64,000 nt of DNA from CAIODY01 sp046051225. Lineage in GTDB: Bacteria; Bacteroidota; Bacteroidia; Chitinophagales; CAIODY01. Positions 1 through 9,218 of the stretch are shown here, one piece after another. Below the pieces are notes generated by a model. That model was not told the DNA's origin, did no database searches, and saw only the letters and a list, made by a program, of their open reading frames with translations. The position numbers and the translations under genes were made by a program. Within the stretch, counting starts at the first letter, position 1. Every line of letters begins with the position of its first letter. Location of the stretch: positions 124,001-188,000 of the forward strand of contig JBJOOR010000001.1 in NCBI GenBank assembly GCA_046051225.1. Reading direction: 5' to 3'.

Positions 1-120
1 GCCTGGACTCATATCGCCTATATAATGTGATTCGCCAGCCAATAAGCCAACTTCAGAAAATTGGGCATTTGCTTTAAAACAAATACAAATGATACAAATA
101 AGAAGAAGAATTTTTTTCAT
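1..120 (-). CDS. DUF6089-like outer-membrane protein, N-terminal fragment
   Basis: A reading frame starts at the ATG complementary to 118-120 and runs off the left edge of the window, so only the first 40 residues are visible. They begin with MKK, a hydrophobic stretch and an A-N-A-Q end, which is a standard Sec signal peptide. The mature start reads G-L-L-A-G-E-S-H-Y-I-G-D. This resembles the GYHAGLANYVGDL stretch of the next gene upstream, whose stop lies only 5 bp away, so the two look like tandem paralogues in one operon. Assignment to the DUF6089 barrel family rests on this short similarity only. Confidence 0.6.
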   Translation of the reverse strand, partial: MKKILLLICIICICFKANAQFSEVGLLAGESHYIGDMSPG

Positions 121-125
121 ATTTT

Positions 126-1016
126 TTAACGTCGAACTAAATGTGTTTTATCTGCTCTAAATACATAACTTACGGTAACACAGCTTGAAAAATACCAATC
201 TTTAGTGTTTTTATCGCCACGTTTCGAATCAAAATTATAATCTACTGGCTTGCCATAATATTCATCAGCTCGTATTGATAAATCGGCTGCTAAATCGCCA
301 TTATATTTTCTAATAAATTTTAGTGGTAAATATTTATCAGCACTTACATCATCCAAATTATCTGTAAATGTTTTTCTTAAACATATTTCGCCACCAATAG
401 TTATATAATTATCTCTACCCGTTTTTATTCTATACTTCCAACCACCACCAAATGGAATGCTAATACCAATTCTGTTATATTTTTTTGGATACCCTGGAAT
501 GCCTTCTCCCTCGGTACCTAAGGGCTGCAACGCAATCCATTTTCCATTGTATAATGCTTTAGGATTAAAATGAAAAACGGCTATACCGCCTGTGGCATAA
601 ATAGTGAAATTCTTTTTTGTTTTATACGCATGAAATGGCAAAATGTTTATTTCTCCCATTATACTCAATTCCTGTATTGCCGATTTAAAACTTAAATTAC
701 GAATATATCGGCTTGGTATTCCCGATTTTTTATCATCGCCCGAAACTACTCCATAATCTAAATTTGCTTTTACACTCCAATGCAAATTATAATTCCATCG
801 GGCTGTAATACCGTTCCATGGCTTCGATTGGTTAGTATAATAAAACGAAGGAACTAAATCGCCTACATAATTAGCTAACCCAGCATGATATCCAAAATCG
901 AAATATGGATCTTCTTTTACTTTATAACTCCATCTGTTTATAGCCATAACATTTTGCCAAACCATTGATAGCAAGGCAATACAAATGAATAACGAAATAT
1001 AATATTTTTTAATCAA
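126..1016 (-). CDS. DUF6089-family outer-membrane beta-barrel protein
   Basis: A 296-residue protein with an N-terminal signal peptide of about 25 residues. An early conserved G-L-A-N-Y-V-G-D-L stretch is followed by alternating aromatic/polar strands typical of a small outer-membrane barrel, and the C-terminus ends in a strand-like VTVSYVF. These are hallmarks of the Bacteroidota DUF6089 family, whose exact function is unknown. It lies between a deacetylase-like gene and a second, truncated DUF6089-like gene, all on the minus strand, and is probably co-transcribed with the Omp85-like protein upstream. Surface or assembly roles are inference only. Confidence 0.75.
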   Translation of the reverse strand: MIKKYYISLFICIALLSMVWQNVMAINRWSYKVKEDPYFDFGYHAGLANYVGDLVPSFYYTNQSKPWNGITARWNYNLHWSVKANLDYGVVSGDDKKSGIPSRYIRNLSFKSAIQELSIMGEINILPFHAYKTKKNFTIYATGGIAVFHFNPKALYNGKWIALQPLGTEGEGIPGYPKKYNRIGISIPFGGGWKYRIKTGRDNYITIGGEICLRKTFTDNLDDVSADKYLPLKFIRKYNGDLAADLSIRADEYYGKPVDYNFDSKRGDKNTKDWYFSSCVTVSYVFRADKTHLVRR

Positions 1017-1073
1017 AGTAAAAATTGAGGTTGAACTAATAAAGCAAATATCTTTATTTTTTTGGAAATAACA

Positions 1074-2357
1074 TTAAATAATAGTAGCTAAAAAATAAGG
1101 ATAAATTTTGCTCCAGCCCTTGTATTCATATATTTCGCTGAATGATTGATTATGCCATACAAAAAATAATTCGCCATTTACATTTTTTACGTTGTTTGAA
1201 ATTATTTCAGCATCTGCCAAAAATGCTTTAGTATCATTATTTTTAAAATATTGATACGTGGCTTCCATCAAACAAAATGGATGAATGACCAATGCAGTTT
1301 GTTTTTCGTTTTCTACATCATACCAATAATACGAATTGCAAATGCCTGCTCTAAAGCCTATTTCATCGGCATAACCCATTGTGTAATCTTCTGTTATTTC
1401 ATTCGTTAATAAAATTTTATAGCTGTTAGGAAATTTTAATTCAATAAAATGTTGACGGCTTTTTGTAATTTTTTGTTCGTATAAAACAGATTGCAAAAGC
1501 GCTATTTCTTTTGGCAACAAACTAGTTTCGGTAATTGATTTTATAGATGGATGAATACCAACCAAATTTCGTTTTCCTATTTTTTGAATCGCAGTTTTAA
1601 AAAGCGGATGATTCAAATTTATGTTTTTATCAACGCCATTATAGCTGCCACAATGCACAAAATAAATAGCTCGTAAGCTTGCCGATTTATTTATTTTTTC
1701 AATTTTTTCAAACACATCAAATGGGTCAGTTTCATAATTTGCCAATACTTTTAATCGTACAATAATTTCTGCAAAATTAAATTTTAATCCATCCTTAATT
1801 AATCCACCAATAGTTGTAAAAATATTTCGGGCTTTAAATGCAAAAGCTCTATCAACATCAATTGTAGGGATTATTTTATATTTATTTGCGATGAATTGTA
1901 AATCAGAAAAATGAAGCTGCAATATTTTTTTTAACTCCATCGTCCACTCATTTACAACAGGGTGTTGCAATAATTTTGAACGATGCAAAATGCTTTGGGT
2001 GTAATTAAAATTGGGTTGATTATATTCTTCGTATCTACTTAATAAAAAAAATGAAGCGGCAAAAATATCAATACCAAAATGTGCTTTATTTTTTATGGCA
2101 AATGCCTCATCAATATTTTTGTTTTGATAAAATTTGTTATCAATATTTTTTTCAAACAATAAAGATGTAGCTTCAAAATGAAGTTCGTTAGCAACTGATT
2201 TTATACCATACGAAAACTTAGCACCGCTATAATTATTAAAATCAGAAATATTTGTTGTGGTTTCAAAACTTATACCCAATAAGCTTTTCAGCAATACTTC
2301 AAAAGTATAATTTGCTCGTGGCGAAAGTTCGGATATGTATATTAATACTGAATTCAT
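1074..2357 (-). CDS. Polysaccharide deacetylase-like protein (DUF7033 plus NodB-like fold)
   Basis: A 427-residue protein without a signal peptide. It has the Bacteroidota pattern of an N-terminal DUF7033-like region (LSRYEEY at about 107-113) followed by a degenerate NodB-type carbohydrate esterase fold. P-T-I-D-V-D near residue 167 supplies the metal-binding aspartates and V-G-I-H-P-S near 270 the histidine motif. Such proteins are annotated as polysaccharide deacetylase family and are usually found with surface-polysaccharide or lipoprotein-biogenesis genes. Its start is 3 bp downstream of the stop of the Omp85-like gene, so the two are almost certainly translated from one message. The substrate is unknown. 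Confidence 0.75.
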   Translation of the reverse strand: MNSVLIYISELSPRANYTFEVLLKSLLGISFETTTNISDFNNYSGAKFSYGIKSVANELHFEATSLLFEKNIDNKFYQNKNIDEAFAIKNKAHFGIDIFAASFFLLSRYEEYNQPNFNYTQSILHRSKLLQHPVVNEWTMELKKILQLHFSDLQFIANKYKIIPTIDVDRAFAFKARNIFTTIGGLIKDGLKFNFAEIIVRLKVLANYETDPFDVFEKIEKINKSASLRAIYFVHCGSYNGVDKNINLNHPLFKTAIQKIGKRNLVGIHPSIKSITETSLLPKEIALLQSVLYEQKITKSRQHFIELKFPNSYKILLTNEITEDYTMGYADEIGFRAGICNSYYWYDVENEKQTALVIHPFCLMEATYQYFKNNDTKAFLADAEIISNNVKNVNGELFFVWHNQSFSEIYEYKGWSKIYPYFLATII

Positions 2358-2360
2358 AAT

Positions 2361-4175
2361 TTAAAAACTAACCAAATATCCGAAATGAATTTTACCATTT
2401 CTAATTACAATTGGGTTATTTAATCGGCTACCCAATGCATAGCTTAATTGAAAAATTCCTGCTTTAGTTTCAAATGCCAAACCTGCACCGAAGCCATAAG
2501 GCTTATCAAATTGCCGAAGCGAAACTGTTTTCACTTCGGTATAAGCGGCATCATAAAATGCATAAGCATACGAATTTTTATCTAACAAATATCTGTATTC
2601 AAAAGTGGCAATGGTGTATAATGAGGTAAGAATAGATTGCTCATCAAAGCCACGAAGAATGCGGTTTCCACCAATTCGTTGCAATTCGTTTTTAAATATT
2701 TTTTTATCTGGTGTTCCAGCTCCAACCAACTGAATTTTAAAAACATGCGCTTTGTATAAATGAAAATATCGGGCTGCTATAAACTCGAAAGTGGAATGAA
2801 AAATTGGATTTTTTATTGAATCATACAACGATGAAAAATTAAAATTTGCATCAGCCGCATCATGCAAATTTGCGATTTGATTGTTGGCTAAAAATTGTTT
2901 GTAACCTGCTGCCACATTCAGTTTAATCGAATAGCCTTCGGATGGATTAAATCTATAATTTAGTTGTTCTTGATATAATTCAACGCCCACCATGTTCGAT
3001 TTATAGTCTAAAATAGTTGGCAATTGATGGGTTAATTTTATAGTTGTGGTATCAACATAAGTAAGCGTAGATTGATGTGTGTTATAAAACAATTTAAAAT
3101 AATTTCGACCCGATAAAATTTTCTGAATACCCAACGAAAAATCGGTATCTAAATAAGTTGAATCGTGTTTGTAAATTTCAAATCTGCTATCTGTTCCAAA
3201 AGGCAAACCGAACAAAAATGGATGATTATATTTTACCATTAAATTTTGTGTTTGCTGCGGATAAAGTCTGAACGACATATCTAAAGCGTTAGCTGTGCGT
3301 TGAATATTTTCGAGATGCAAATCGCCTTCGCCACTTAATAAAAATTTTGAAGTAGTGGCCGGGTTAGTTGGCGAAGCATTGGTATTGGTGGGTTGTAGCC
3401 CCACTAAAAAATTAAACCTACTCGATTTTTGATTTTGTAGATTCAAATTTATGGTAGCATGTTCGCCTATAAATGTGATAGAATAGGGCTGAACTTCCCT
3501 TAAAAAAGATAAGCCACGAAGCAACACATTTATTTTTTTAATGGCTGATTCACTATAAACCATATCGGGCTTTATATCTAAATATTTGTACAAATATTTT
3601 TGATTCACAATGTTTCTATTCGAACAATGAATACTATCAATTACTACTTTTAAATTTTTTTGAACGCTAACAATTGCCTGTATCGAATCGCTTTTTATGT
3701 TAATGCTATCTAATTTTAATGCAGCAAACGGATAGCCATTATTTTCGGCATAAATAAGTAATTGTTCGGTTGTCGAAAACCACTTTTTAAATTGCACATC
3801 TTTGCCTTTAAAATCAGTAATTAAAACGCCTGTTTGCTTTGCCCAATCTGCATCTTTGCCGCCCCATGTTAAATTCAACCAATGAAATTGAGCGCCTAAA
3901 TAAATTACAATTTTTAATCCGTTAGCGGTTCTTATAAACGAATCTTTATTGGCTGATAAATAACCTATTGAACGAACTCTTAAAACCCAATCATCTACTT
4001 GTTTTTTCAATAATTGTTCATTGAAATTATAGGCTGGAAAAGGAAATTGTTTTATCACTTTTGCCGAATCTTTTCCTGCTATTTGTATTTCAAAATTATT
4101 TAGTGATTGAGCTTTTGTTTTTGTAAAAACGAAAACAAAAATCAGTGCAAAAAATATGTGTGCAATTTTTTTCAA
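2361..4175 (-). CDS. Omp85/BamA-TamA family outer-membrane protein
   Basis: A 604-residue protein with a signal peptide of about 23 residues ending in K-A-Q. The N-terminal half has POTRA-like alpha/beta repeats and the C-terminal half is a 16-stranded-type surface antigen (D15) barrel. The diagnostic lid-lock loop motif L-R-G-F is at about 507-510, and the last residue is Phe, the usual terminal residue of barrel-assembly substrates. At this length, with few POTRA domains, it looks like a short TamA/FhaC-like member rather than the essential BamA. It heads a tight group with the deacetylase-like gene, 3 bp downstream. Cargo is unknown. Confidence 0.85.
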   Translation of the reverse strand: MKKIAHIFFALIFVFVFTKTKAQSLNNFEIQIAGKDSAKVIKQFPFPAYNFNEQLLKKQVDDWVLRVRSIGYLSANKDSFIRTANGLKIVIYLGAQFHWLNLTWGGKDADWAKQTGVLITDFKGKDVQFKKWFSTTEQLLIYAENNGYPFAALKLDSINIKSDSIQAIVSVQKNLKVVIDSIHCSNRNIVNQKYLYKYLDIKPDMVYSESAIKKINVLLRGLSFLREVQPYSITFIGEHATINLNLQNQKSSRFNFLVGLQPTNTNASPTNPATTSKFLLSGEGDLHLENIQRTANALDMSFRLYPQQTQNLMVKYNHPFLFGLPFGTDSRFEIYKHDSTYLDTDFSLGIQKILSGRNYFKLFYNTHQSTLTYVDTTTIKLTHQLPTILDYKSNMVGVELYQEQLNYRFNPSEGYSIKLNVAAGYKQFLANNQIANLHDAADANFNFSSLYDSIKNPIFHSTFEFIAARYFHLYKAHVFKIQLVGAGTPDKKIFKNELQRIGGNRILRGFDEQSILTSLYTIATFEYRYLLDKNSYAYAFYDAAYTEVKTVSLRQFDKPYGFGAGLAFETKAGIFQLSYALGSRLNNPIVIRNGKIHFGYLVSF

Positions 4176-4211
4176 AAGATGATATAGTGATGTAACATCA
4201 TTATTCTACAA

Positions 4212-4688
4212 TTATTTTTTTGGCGCAAGAATAAATTTTTTGGCAATGAATATTTTTTTGGGATGGTAAATTTTTTCTGCCATTTCAATTATATTTTTTG
4301 ATGATTGAAAACCAGTAAGCCTGTTTATTTCTTTGCCATCATACGCTAAAAATAAAGTGGTAGGAAATTTTTCAACCTTGTATTTCGTAAGCCAATCTAT
4401 ATCGTCAAATCCCGAAGCATCTAATCGTTTGCAAATTAAATTTTTGATAGCATATTTAATTAATACAGAATCGGTAAATGTATATTTTTCCATTTGTTTA
4501 CACGGCAAACACCATTCAGCAGTGCATTGTATCAATATTATTTTCTTTTTAAATTTTGCCGAATCAATAATGGCTTCCATTTTTTCATTTCTAAAATCCA
4601 TAGTTGATTTCATTTTTTCTTGCTTGGCTATTAATGTATAACAGCAAAAAAATAGCATCAATAAAAAAATAAATTTTAAAAACTTCAT
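4212..4688 (-). CDS. Thioredoxin-family protein, membrane-anchored or exported
   Basis: A 158-residue thioredoxin-fold protein with the redox motif W-C-L-P-C-K (Cys60 and Cys63) and a cis-proline motif F-P-T-T at 108-111. A strongly hydrophobic N-terminus suggests a signal peptide or anchor placing it in the periplasm. The frame is open a further 51 codons upstream, but I chose the ATG at 4688 because it gives the signal sequence and avoids overlapping recJ, which starts divergently at 4764. It precedes the Omp85-like gene and may act in disulfide handling of envelope proteins, which is inference. Confidence 0.85.
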   Translation of the reverse strand: MKFLKFIFLLMLFFCCYTLIAKQEKMKSTMDFRNEKMEAIIDSAKFKKKIILIQCTAEWCLPCKQMEKYTFTDSVLIKYAIKNLICKRLDASGFDDIDWLTKYKVEKFPTTLFLAYDGKEINRLTGFQSSKNIIEMAEKIYHPKKIFIAKKFILAPKK

Positions 4689-4763
4689 GGTAAAAATATC
4701 TGAAACAAATAAAAAATTACGACTACAAAATAAAAACTCTACATTTACTTTATCTAAAAAATA

Positions 4764-6464
4764 ATGCCACCTATTCGCTGGAACATATTGAACGCCGATG
4801 AACAAAAGGTTAACAGCCTTCAACAAGAGTTGAAGATTCATCCTTTGTTGTGCAAACTATTGGTTCAACGTGGCATTGAAACATACGATGAAGCTCATCA
4901 ATTTTTTCGCCCCAATTTAAATCAGCTTCATGATCCATTTTTGATGAACGACATGGACAAAGCTATTAATCGAATTCAACAAGCCATAGCAAATAATGAA
5001 AACATTGTAATTTATGGCGATTATGATGTGGATGGAACCACGGCCGTAGCATTAGTGTATGGTTTTTTTATTAATATTTATCCTAATATAAAATATTATA
5101 TTCCTGATAGATATAGCGAAGGATATGGCATTTCATTAACAGGAATTGATTGGGCAGAAACCGAAAACACAAAACTGATTATTGCTTTAGATTGTGGTAT
5201 TACAGCCATCGAACAAATAAATTATGCCAAAGCAAAAGGTATAGATTTTATTATCTGCGACCATCATAATCCTGGCGATATATTGCCCGATGCAGTAGCT
5301 GTGTTAGATGCTAAACGAGTTGATAATACTTACCCTTTTAACGAGCTAAGTGGCTGTGGTGTTGGGTTTAAATTAATTCAAGCTTTTGCTCAAACCTACG
5401 ATATTGATTTTAGCGAAGTAGAAAAACAATTAGATTTAGTGGCGGTAAGTATTGCCAGCGATATTGTACCTGTAACTGGCGAAAACCGTGTGTTGGCTTA
5501 TTTTGGCTTAAAATTATTAAATAAAAATCCACGGCCAGGCATTAAAACATTAATAGAAATTTCGAACTTAAAAAGCGAACTAACCATTAATAGTTTAGTG
5601 TTTACTATTGGACCCAGAATAAATGCAGCAGGCAGAATTGAACATGGTTCGAATGCTGTAAAATTATTAGTAGCCGAAAAAATTAGTGATGCATTTGAGC
5701 AAGCTCATGCACTTAATGTGGTGAATACCGAACGCAAAGGATTTGATAAAAGCATAACCGAACAAGCCTTAGCCATGTTGCACAATGATGAACATGCAGC
5801 ATCAAAAAAGTCGACAGTTTTAGCCAGTGAAGGATGGCACAAAGGTGTTATAGGTATTGTGGCTTCACGATTAATGGATACCTATTATCGCCCTACTATT
5901 GTGATGGCTAAAAGCAATGGCACCATGGTGGGTTCGGCACGAAGTGTAAAAGATTTTGATGTGTATGAAGCTTTAAAAAAATGTGCTGATTTGTTAGAAA
6001 AATTTGGTGGTCATAAATATGCTGCAGGCTTACAAATGAAAAGCAGCAACTACGAAATATTTTGCGAACGATTTGAAAAAGCCGTTGCCGAAACAATTAC
6101 CGATGAACAATTAATTCCATCTATAACAATAGATGCAGAAATGGATTTAAAGGATATTTCGTATTCATTTTACAACATACTAAAACAATTTGAGCCATTT
6201 GGACCAGGTAATATGACACCACTTTTTGTAAGTAGAAATTTAACCGATTATGGTTCACGATTGTTAAATGATAAGCATGTAAAATTTTCAATAAAAAATG
6301 CCGAAAACCACAAGGCTACGGGCATTGGGTTTGACATGAAACATCATTATGAAACCACAAAATCAGAAAAAATTGATATTGTTTATTCGTTAGAAGAAAA
6401 CGAATGGCAAGGCAATAAAACTATTGAATGGCGTATTAGAGATATAAAAAAAACTGCTGAATAA
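4764..6464 (+). CDS. recJ: Single-stranded-DNA-specific exonuclease RecJ
   Basis: A 566-residue 5'-3' single-strand exonuclease used in recombination and mismatch repair. The DHH phosphoesterase core is clear: Y-G-D-Y-D-V-D-G at about 84-91, A-L-D-C-G near 141-145 and the name-giving D-H-H at 166-168. The DHHA1 domain carries G-G-H-K-Y-A-A-G-L near 413, followed by an OB-like C-terminal domain. Length matches the family. It is divergent from the thioredoxin-like gene with 75 bp between, and the first ATG fits the family N-terminus. Confidence 0.97.
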   Translation: MPPIRWNILNADEQKVNSLQQELKIHPLLCKLLVQRGIETYDEAHQFFRPNLNQLHDPFLMNDMDKAINRIQQAIANNENIVIYGDYDVDGTTAVALVYGFFINIYPNIKYYIPDRYSEGYGISLTGIDWAETENTKLIIALDCGITAIEQINYAKAKGIDFIICDHHNPGDILPDAVAVLDAKRVDNTYPFNELSGCGVGFKLIQAFAQTYDIDFSEVEKQLDLVAVSIASDIVPVTGENRVLAYFGLKLLNKNPRPGIKTLIEISNLKSELTINSLVFTIGPRINAAGRIEHGSNAVKLLVAEKISDAFEQAHALNVVNTERKGFDKSITEQALAMLHNDEHAASKKSTVLASEGWHKGVIGIVASRLMDTYYRPTIVMAKSNGTMVGSARSVKDFDVYEALKKCADLLEKFGGHKYAAGLQMKSSNYEIFCERFEKAVAETITDEQLIPSITIDAEMDLKDISYSFYNILKQFEPFGPGNMTPLFVSRNLTDYGSRLLNDKHVKFSIKNAENHKATGIGFDMKHHYETTKSEKIDIVYSLEENEWQGNKTIEWRIRDIKKTAE

Positions 6465-6500
6465 AAAATGCCTCATTAAGCCGATTATACCGCATTTTTT

Positions 6501-6508
6501 TAATTTTG
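6501..6508 (+). promoter_or_regulatory. Putative -7 promoter element (TAATTTTG)
   Basis: The octamer fits the Bacteroidota -7 consensus TAnnTTTG and ends 4 bp before the start codon of the next gene, so any transcript from it would be nearly leaderless. No convincing -33 TTTG was found, so the call is tentative. Confidence 0.35.
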
Positions 6509-6512
6509 CAAT

Positions 6513-7271
6513 ATGAAAAAATCGCCCAAACACAACTTACCCATTCTACTTTATCACAGAGTAGTGCAAAGCAAAAAAGAAGTAGGCAAACATAAAATTT
6601 ATGTTTTTGAAAATCAGTTAAAAGCTGAATTGGAGTATTTAAAACAAAACAATTTTGAAACTATTACTTTTGAAAAATTAAGCCAACTGTCTGCTAATGC
6701 TGATTTACAAAAAAAAGTGATACTTACATTTGATGATGGTTATGAAGATAATTATAGATTACTTTTTCCGTTATTGAAACAATATAATTTTACAGCTGTT
6801 ATTTATTTAGTTACACAATTGCAGCGCAATGAATGGGGAATAAAAGAAGGCGAACCTGCTTGCAATTTACTTACGCTTAATCAAATAAAAGAAATGCAAG
6901 ATTATGGAATTGAATTTGGCGGACATACCCAACATCATATTGCATTAAATGAAACCAACGAACAAACTGCAAAAAACGAAATAGAATTTTGCCAAGCCGA
7001 TGTAGAAAAAATAACAGGCAAAAAAATGCTAAGTTTCTGTTATCCATTTGGTGGTATAAACCAAACGGTTAAAAAAATAATGCATCAAAGCAATATACCC
7101 TTTGCTGTAGCTACCAATACTGGCGCAGTTAATTGGGCAATGGATAAACATCAAATACGAAGACTTGAAATACGCCCCAACGAAGCATTAGGCAGTTTTA
7201 AAAATAAAGTAAGTGGTTATTATTTTACTCGAAGAAGTATCTTCACTTTGTTTTCAAAGCACATTCAATAA
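6513..7271 (+). CDS. NodB-type polysaccharide deacetylase
   Basis: A 252-residue carbohydrate esterase family 4 protein with no signal peptide. The catalytic motifs are L-T-F-D-D-G-Y at 71-77 (metal-binding and base aspartates), G-G-H-T-Q-H-H at 136-142 (the H-x3-H metal ligands) and F-C-Y-P-F-G-G near 175. The early L-L-Y-H-R-V-V is typical of PgaB/chitin-deacetylase-like members. A GT2 glycosyltransferase follows 21 bp downstream on the same strand, so the pair probably modifies or builds a surface glycan. The substrate cannot be told from sequence. Confidence 0.9.
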   Translation: MKKSPKHNLPILLYHRVVQSKKEVGKHKIYVFENQLKAELEYLKQNNFETITFEKLSQLSANADLQKKVILTFDDGYEDNYRLLFPLLKQYNFTAVIYLVTQLQRNEWGIKEGEPACNLLTLNQIKEMQDYGIEFGGHTQHHIALNETNEQTAKNEIEFCQADVEKITGKKMLSFCYPFGGINQTVKKIMHQSNIPFAVATNTGAVNWAMDKHQIRRLEIRPNEALGSFKNKVSGYYFTRRSIFTLFSKHIQ

Positions 7272-7292
7272 TTTTTTCTAAAATCATTTATT

Positions 7293-8174
7293 ATGAAAGT
7301 ATCAGGATTTACATTTATCAGAAATGGCATACAATACGATTATCCGTTTTTAGAATCTATTCAATCTATTTTGCCTATTTGCGATGAAATGGTAATAGCC
7401 GTAGGCAATTGTAGCGATGGAACAAGAGAAGCTATCATGAATATTCAATCGCCAAAAATAAAAATAATTGATACTGTATGGGATGATAGTTTACGTGAAG
7501 GCGGAAAAGTGTTAGCTGTTGAAACCAACAAAGCATTTGATGCCATTAGCGTTGATGCCGATTGGTGTTTTTATATTCAAGGCGATGAAGTATTTCATCA
7601 AGATGATTTACCCAAAATAAAACAGGGTATGGAAAAATATTTGACCGATAAAAATGTAGAAGGATTAGTATTTAATCATATCAATTTTTTTGCATCGTAC
7701 GATTATATGGCAGATAGCCGAAGCTGGGTAAAAAACGAAGTTAGAGTAGTACGAAATAATAAAAATATTCGCAGCTGGAAAGATGCTATGAGTTTTAGAA
7801 TTGATGGCGAACGCAAATTAAAATGTAAATATATTGATGCTACTATTTATCATTATGGCTGGGTAAAACATCCTGCTACTCAAAAATTGAAACGAGAAGT
7901 ATTTGATAAATTATGGCATGATGACGATTGGATAAAAAATAATTATAGTAGTACCGATGCCGAATTTGATTATCAATCTGTAGATTCATTAGCACCATTC
8001 ATAGGCACACATCCAGCCATCATGCAACCCCGAATTGATAAAATGAATTGGAAATTTACTTACGACCCTACTACAAAAGTAAAGAAATTAAAACTTAAAT
8101 ACAGGCTTATTGCATGGCTCGAAACTATTGTTGGTAAACCACTTGGTAGATTTAAAAATTATGATTTAATATAA
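7293..8174 (+). CDS. Family 2-type glycosyltransferase
   Basis: A 293-residue cytosolic protein beginning S-G-F-T-F-I-R-N, the usual start of Bacteroidota GT2 glycosyltransferases. D-E-M-V-I-A-V-G-N-C-S-D-G-T at about 31-44 is the nucleotide-sugar binding loop, and a Q-G-D-E motif near 95 takes the place of the DxD metal site. It has no membrane span. It follows the NodB deacetylase and converges on the acyltransferase gene with a 3-bp gap. These neighbours suggest a role in decorating a cell-surface polysaccharide. Confidence 0.85.
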   Translation: MKVSGFTFIRNGIQYDYPFLESIQSILPICDEMVIAVGNCSDGTREAIMNIQSPKIKIIDTVWDDSLREGGKVLAVETNKAFDAISVDADWCFYIQGDEVFHQDDLPKIKQGMEKYLTDKNVEGLVFNHINFFASYDYMADSRSWVKNEVRVVRNNKNIRSWKDAMSFRIDGERKLKCKYIDATIYHYGWVKHPATQKLKREVFDKLWHDDDWIKNNYSSTDAEFDYQSVDSLAPFIGTHPAIMQPRIDKMNWKFTYDPTTKVKKLKLKYRLIAWLETIVGKPLGRFKNYDLI

Positions 8175-8177
8175 AAC

Positions 8178-9218
8178 CTATATTATTTTATTTCGTAGTT
8201 TATTTATTTTGTTTTGAATAAAAAGCATTGGCATTGTAAAAACCAATAACAACAGGCCATACAGCCAATAATTTTCGGATTTAACAAAAGCTTGAATCAT
8301 TAATACTGCTACAAAATGGATGATATAAATGGGGTAACTTAATTTACCTAAAAAAGCATCAATACCCAAAAATATTTTTGGTGATAAATTGCCAAATGCT
8401 AAAGCAAAAAATACAATTACATAAAAAACCCAACAACTGTATTCATTTAAATTAATGAAACTAATTGGGATTAATAAAATAGGCAATAAAAAAAACAAAA
8501 TGCTTTTTATCCATTCTGTTTTTAGTATTTCTTTTTTCGAAATTCTATAAGCCAAGCCGCCTAATAAAAATATAGCCAGCTCAAACGGAAAAAACATATA
8601 CACCCAGTTTAAACCATTTAACCCAATGCTATAAAAATAAAATCGCATACACAGCAGTAAAAAAATGAGTGGCAACAAAATATTGTTTTTACATTTTACT
8701 AAAAGTGGAGCGGCTAAATAAAACATAAGCTCTAATGATAACGACCATGCAGGTTTCAGCGTTATTAATTCTTGTGCACCGATTATTACTTTGCTAAAAT
8801 AATAATGATAATTAGATGTAAAACCAATGAAATAAAACCAATCTAAACCTACAATAAAAATATTTGAAAATGCAAAATGCAGATTTTGAAGCCAATTAAA
8901 TTTGGGCATAAAAAATACGTACGATGCCAATTCATTTGGGATATTAGGGTATAATTTATGTTCAACTATCGACCAAATAGCCAACGTAAAAAACGATAAC
9001 CAATACATAGGAATGATGCGAAGAAAACGACTAAAATAAAATTTGCGAATGGGGGTTTTTAACGCAATATATTTTTCGGAAAGTGTTTTAAAAATATAAA
9101 AACCCGATAGCATAAAAAAACATTGCACAGCTACAAAGCCTTCGGTAATTACTTTTTCGTTATGATGCAAATGGCTTAAAGCCACTGATAATGCTAATAA
9201 AAAACGAAACAAGCCCAT
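8178..9218 (-). CDS. Acyltransferase family 3 (OafA/YrhL-like) membrane protein
   Basis: A 346-residue polytopic membrane protein with about ten hydrophobic segments. The N-terminal R-F-L-L-A-L-S-V-A-L-S-H carries the conserved Arg and catalytic His of the acyltransferase-3 family, and F-F-M-L-S-G-F follows in the second segment. These enzymes O-acylate surface glycans using acyl-CoA. Its ATG directly abuts the stop codon of gldD, so the two are translationally linked. Confidence 0.9.
   Translation of the reverse strand: MGLFRFLLALSVALSHLHHNEKVITEGFVAVQCFFMLSGFYIFKTLSEKYIALKTPIRKFYFSRFLRIIPMYWLSFFTLAIWSIVEHKLYPNIPNELASYVFFMPKFNWLQNLHFAFSNIFIVGLDWFYFIGFTSNYHYYFSKVIIGAQELITLKPAWSLSLELMFYLAAPLLVKCKNNILLPLIFLLLCMRFYFYSIGLNGLNWVYMFFPFELAIFLLGGLAYRISKKEILKTEWIKSILFFLLPILLIPISFINLNEYSCWVFYVIVFFALAFGNLSPKIFLGIDAFLGKLSYPIYIIHFVAVLMIQAFVKSENYWLYGLLLLVFTMPMLFIQNKINKLRNKII

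Noticed and set aside
4689..4841. N-terminal extension of the thioredoxin-like gene to 4841
   Set aside because: It overlaps the recJ start and hides a proper signal peptide at the ATG at 4688.
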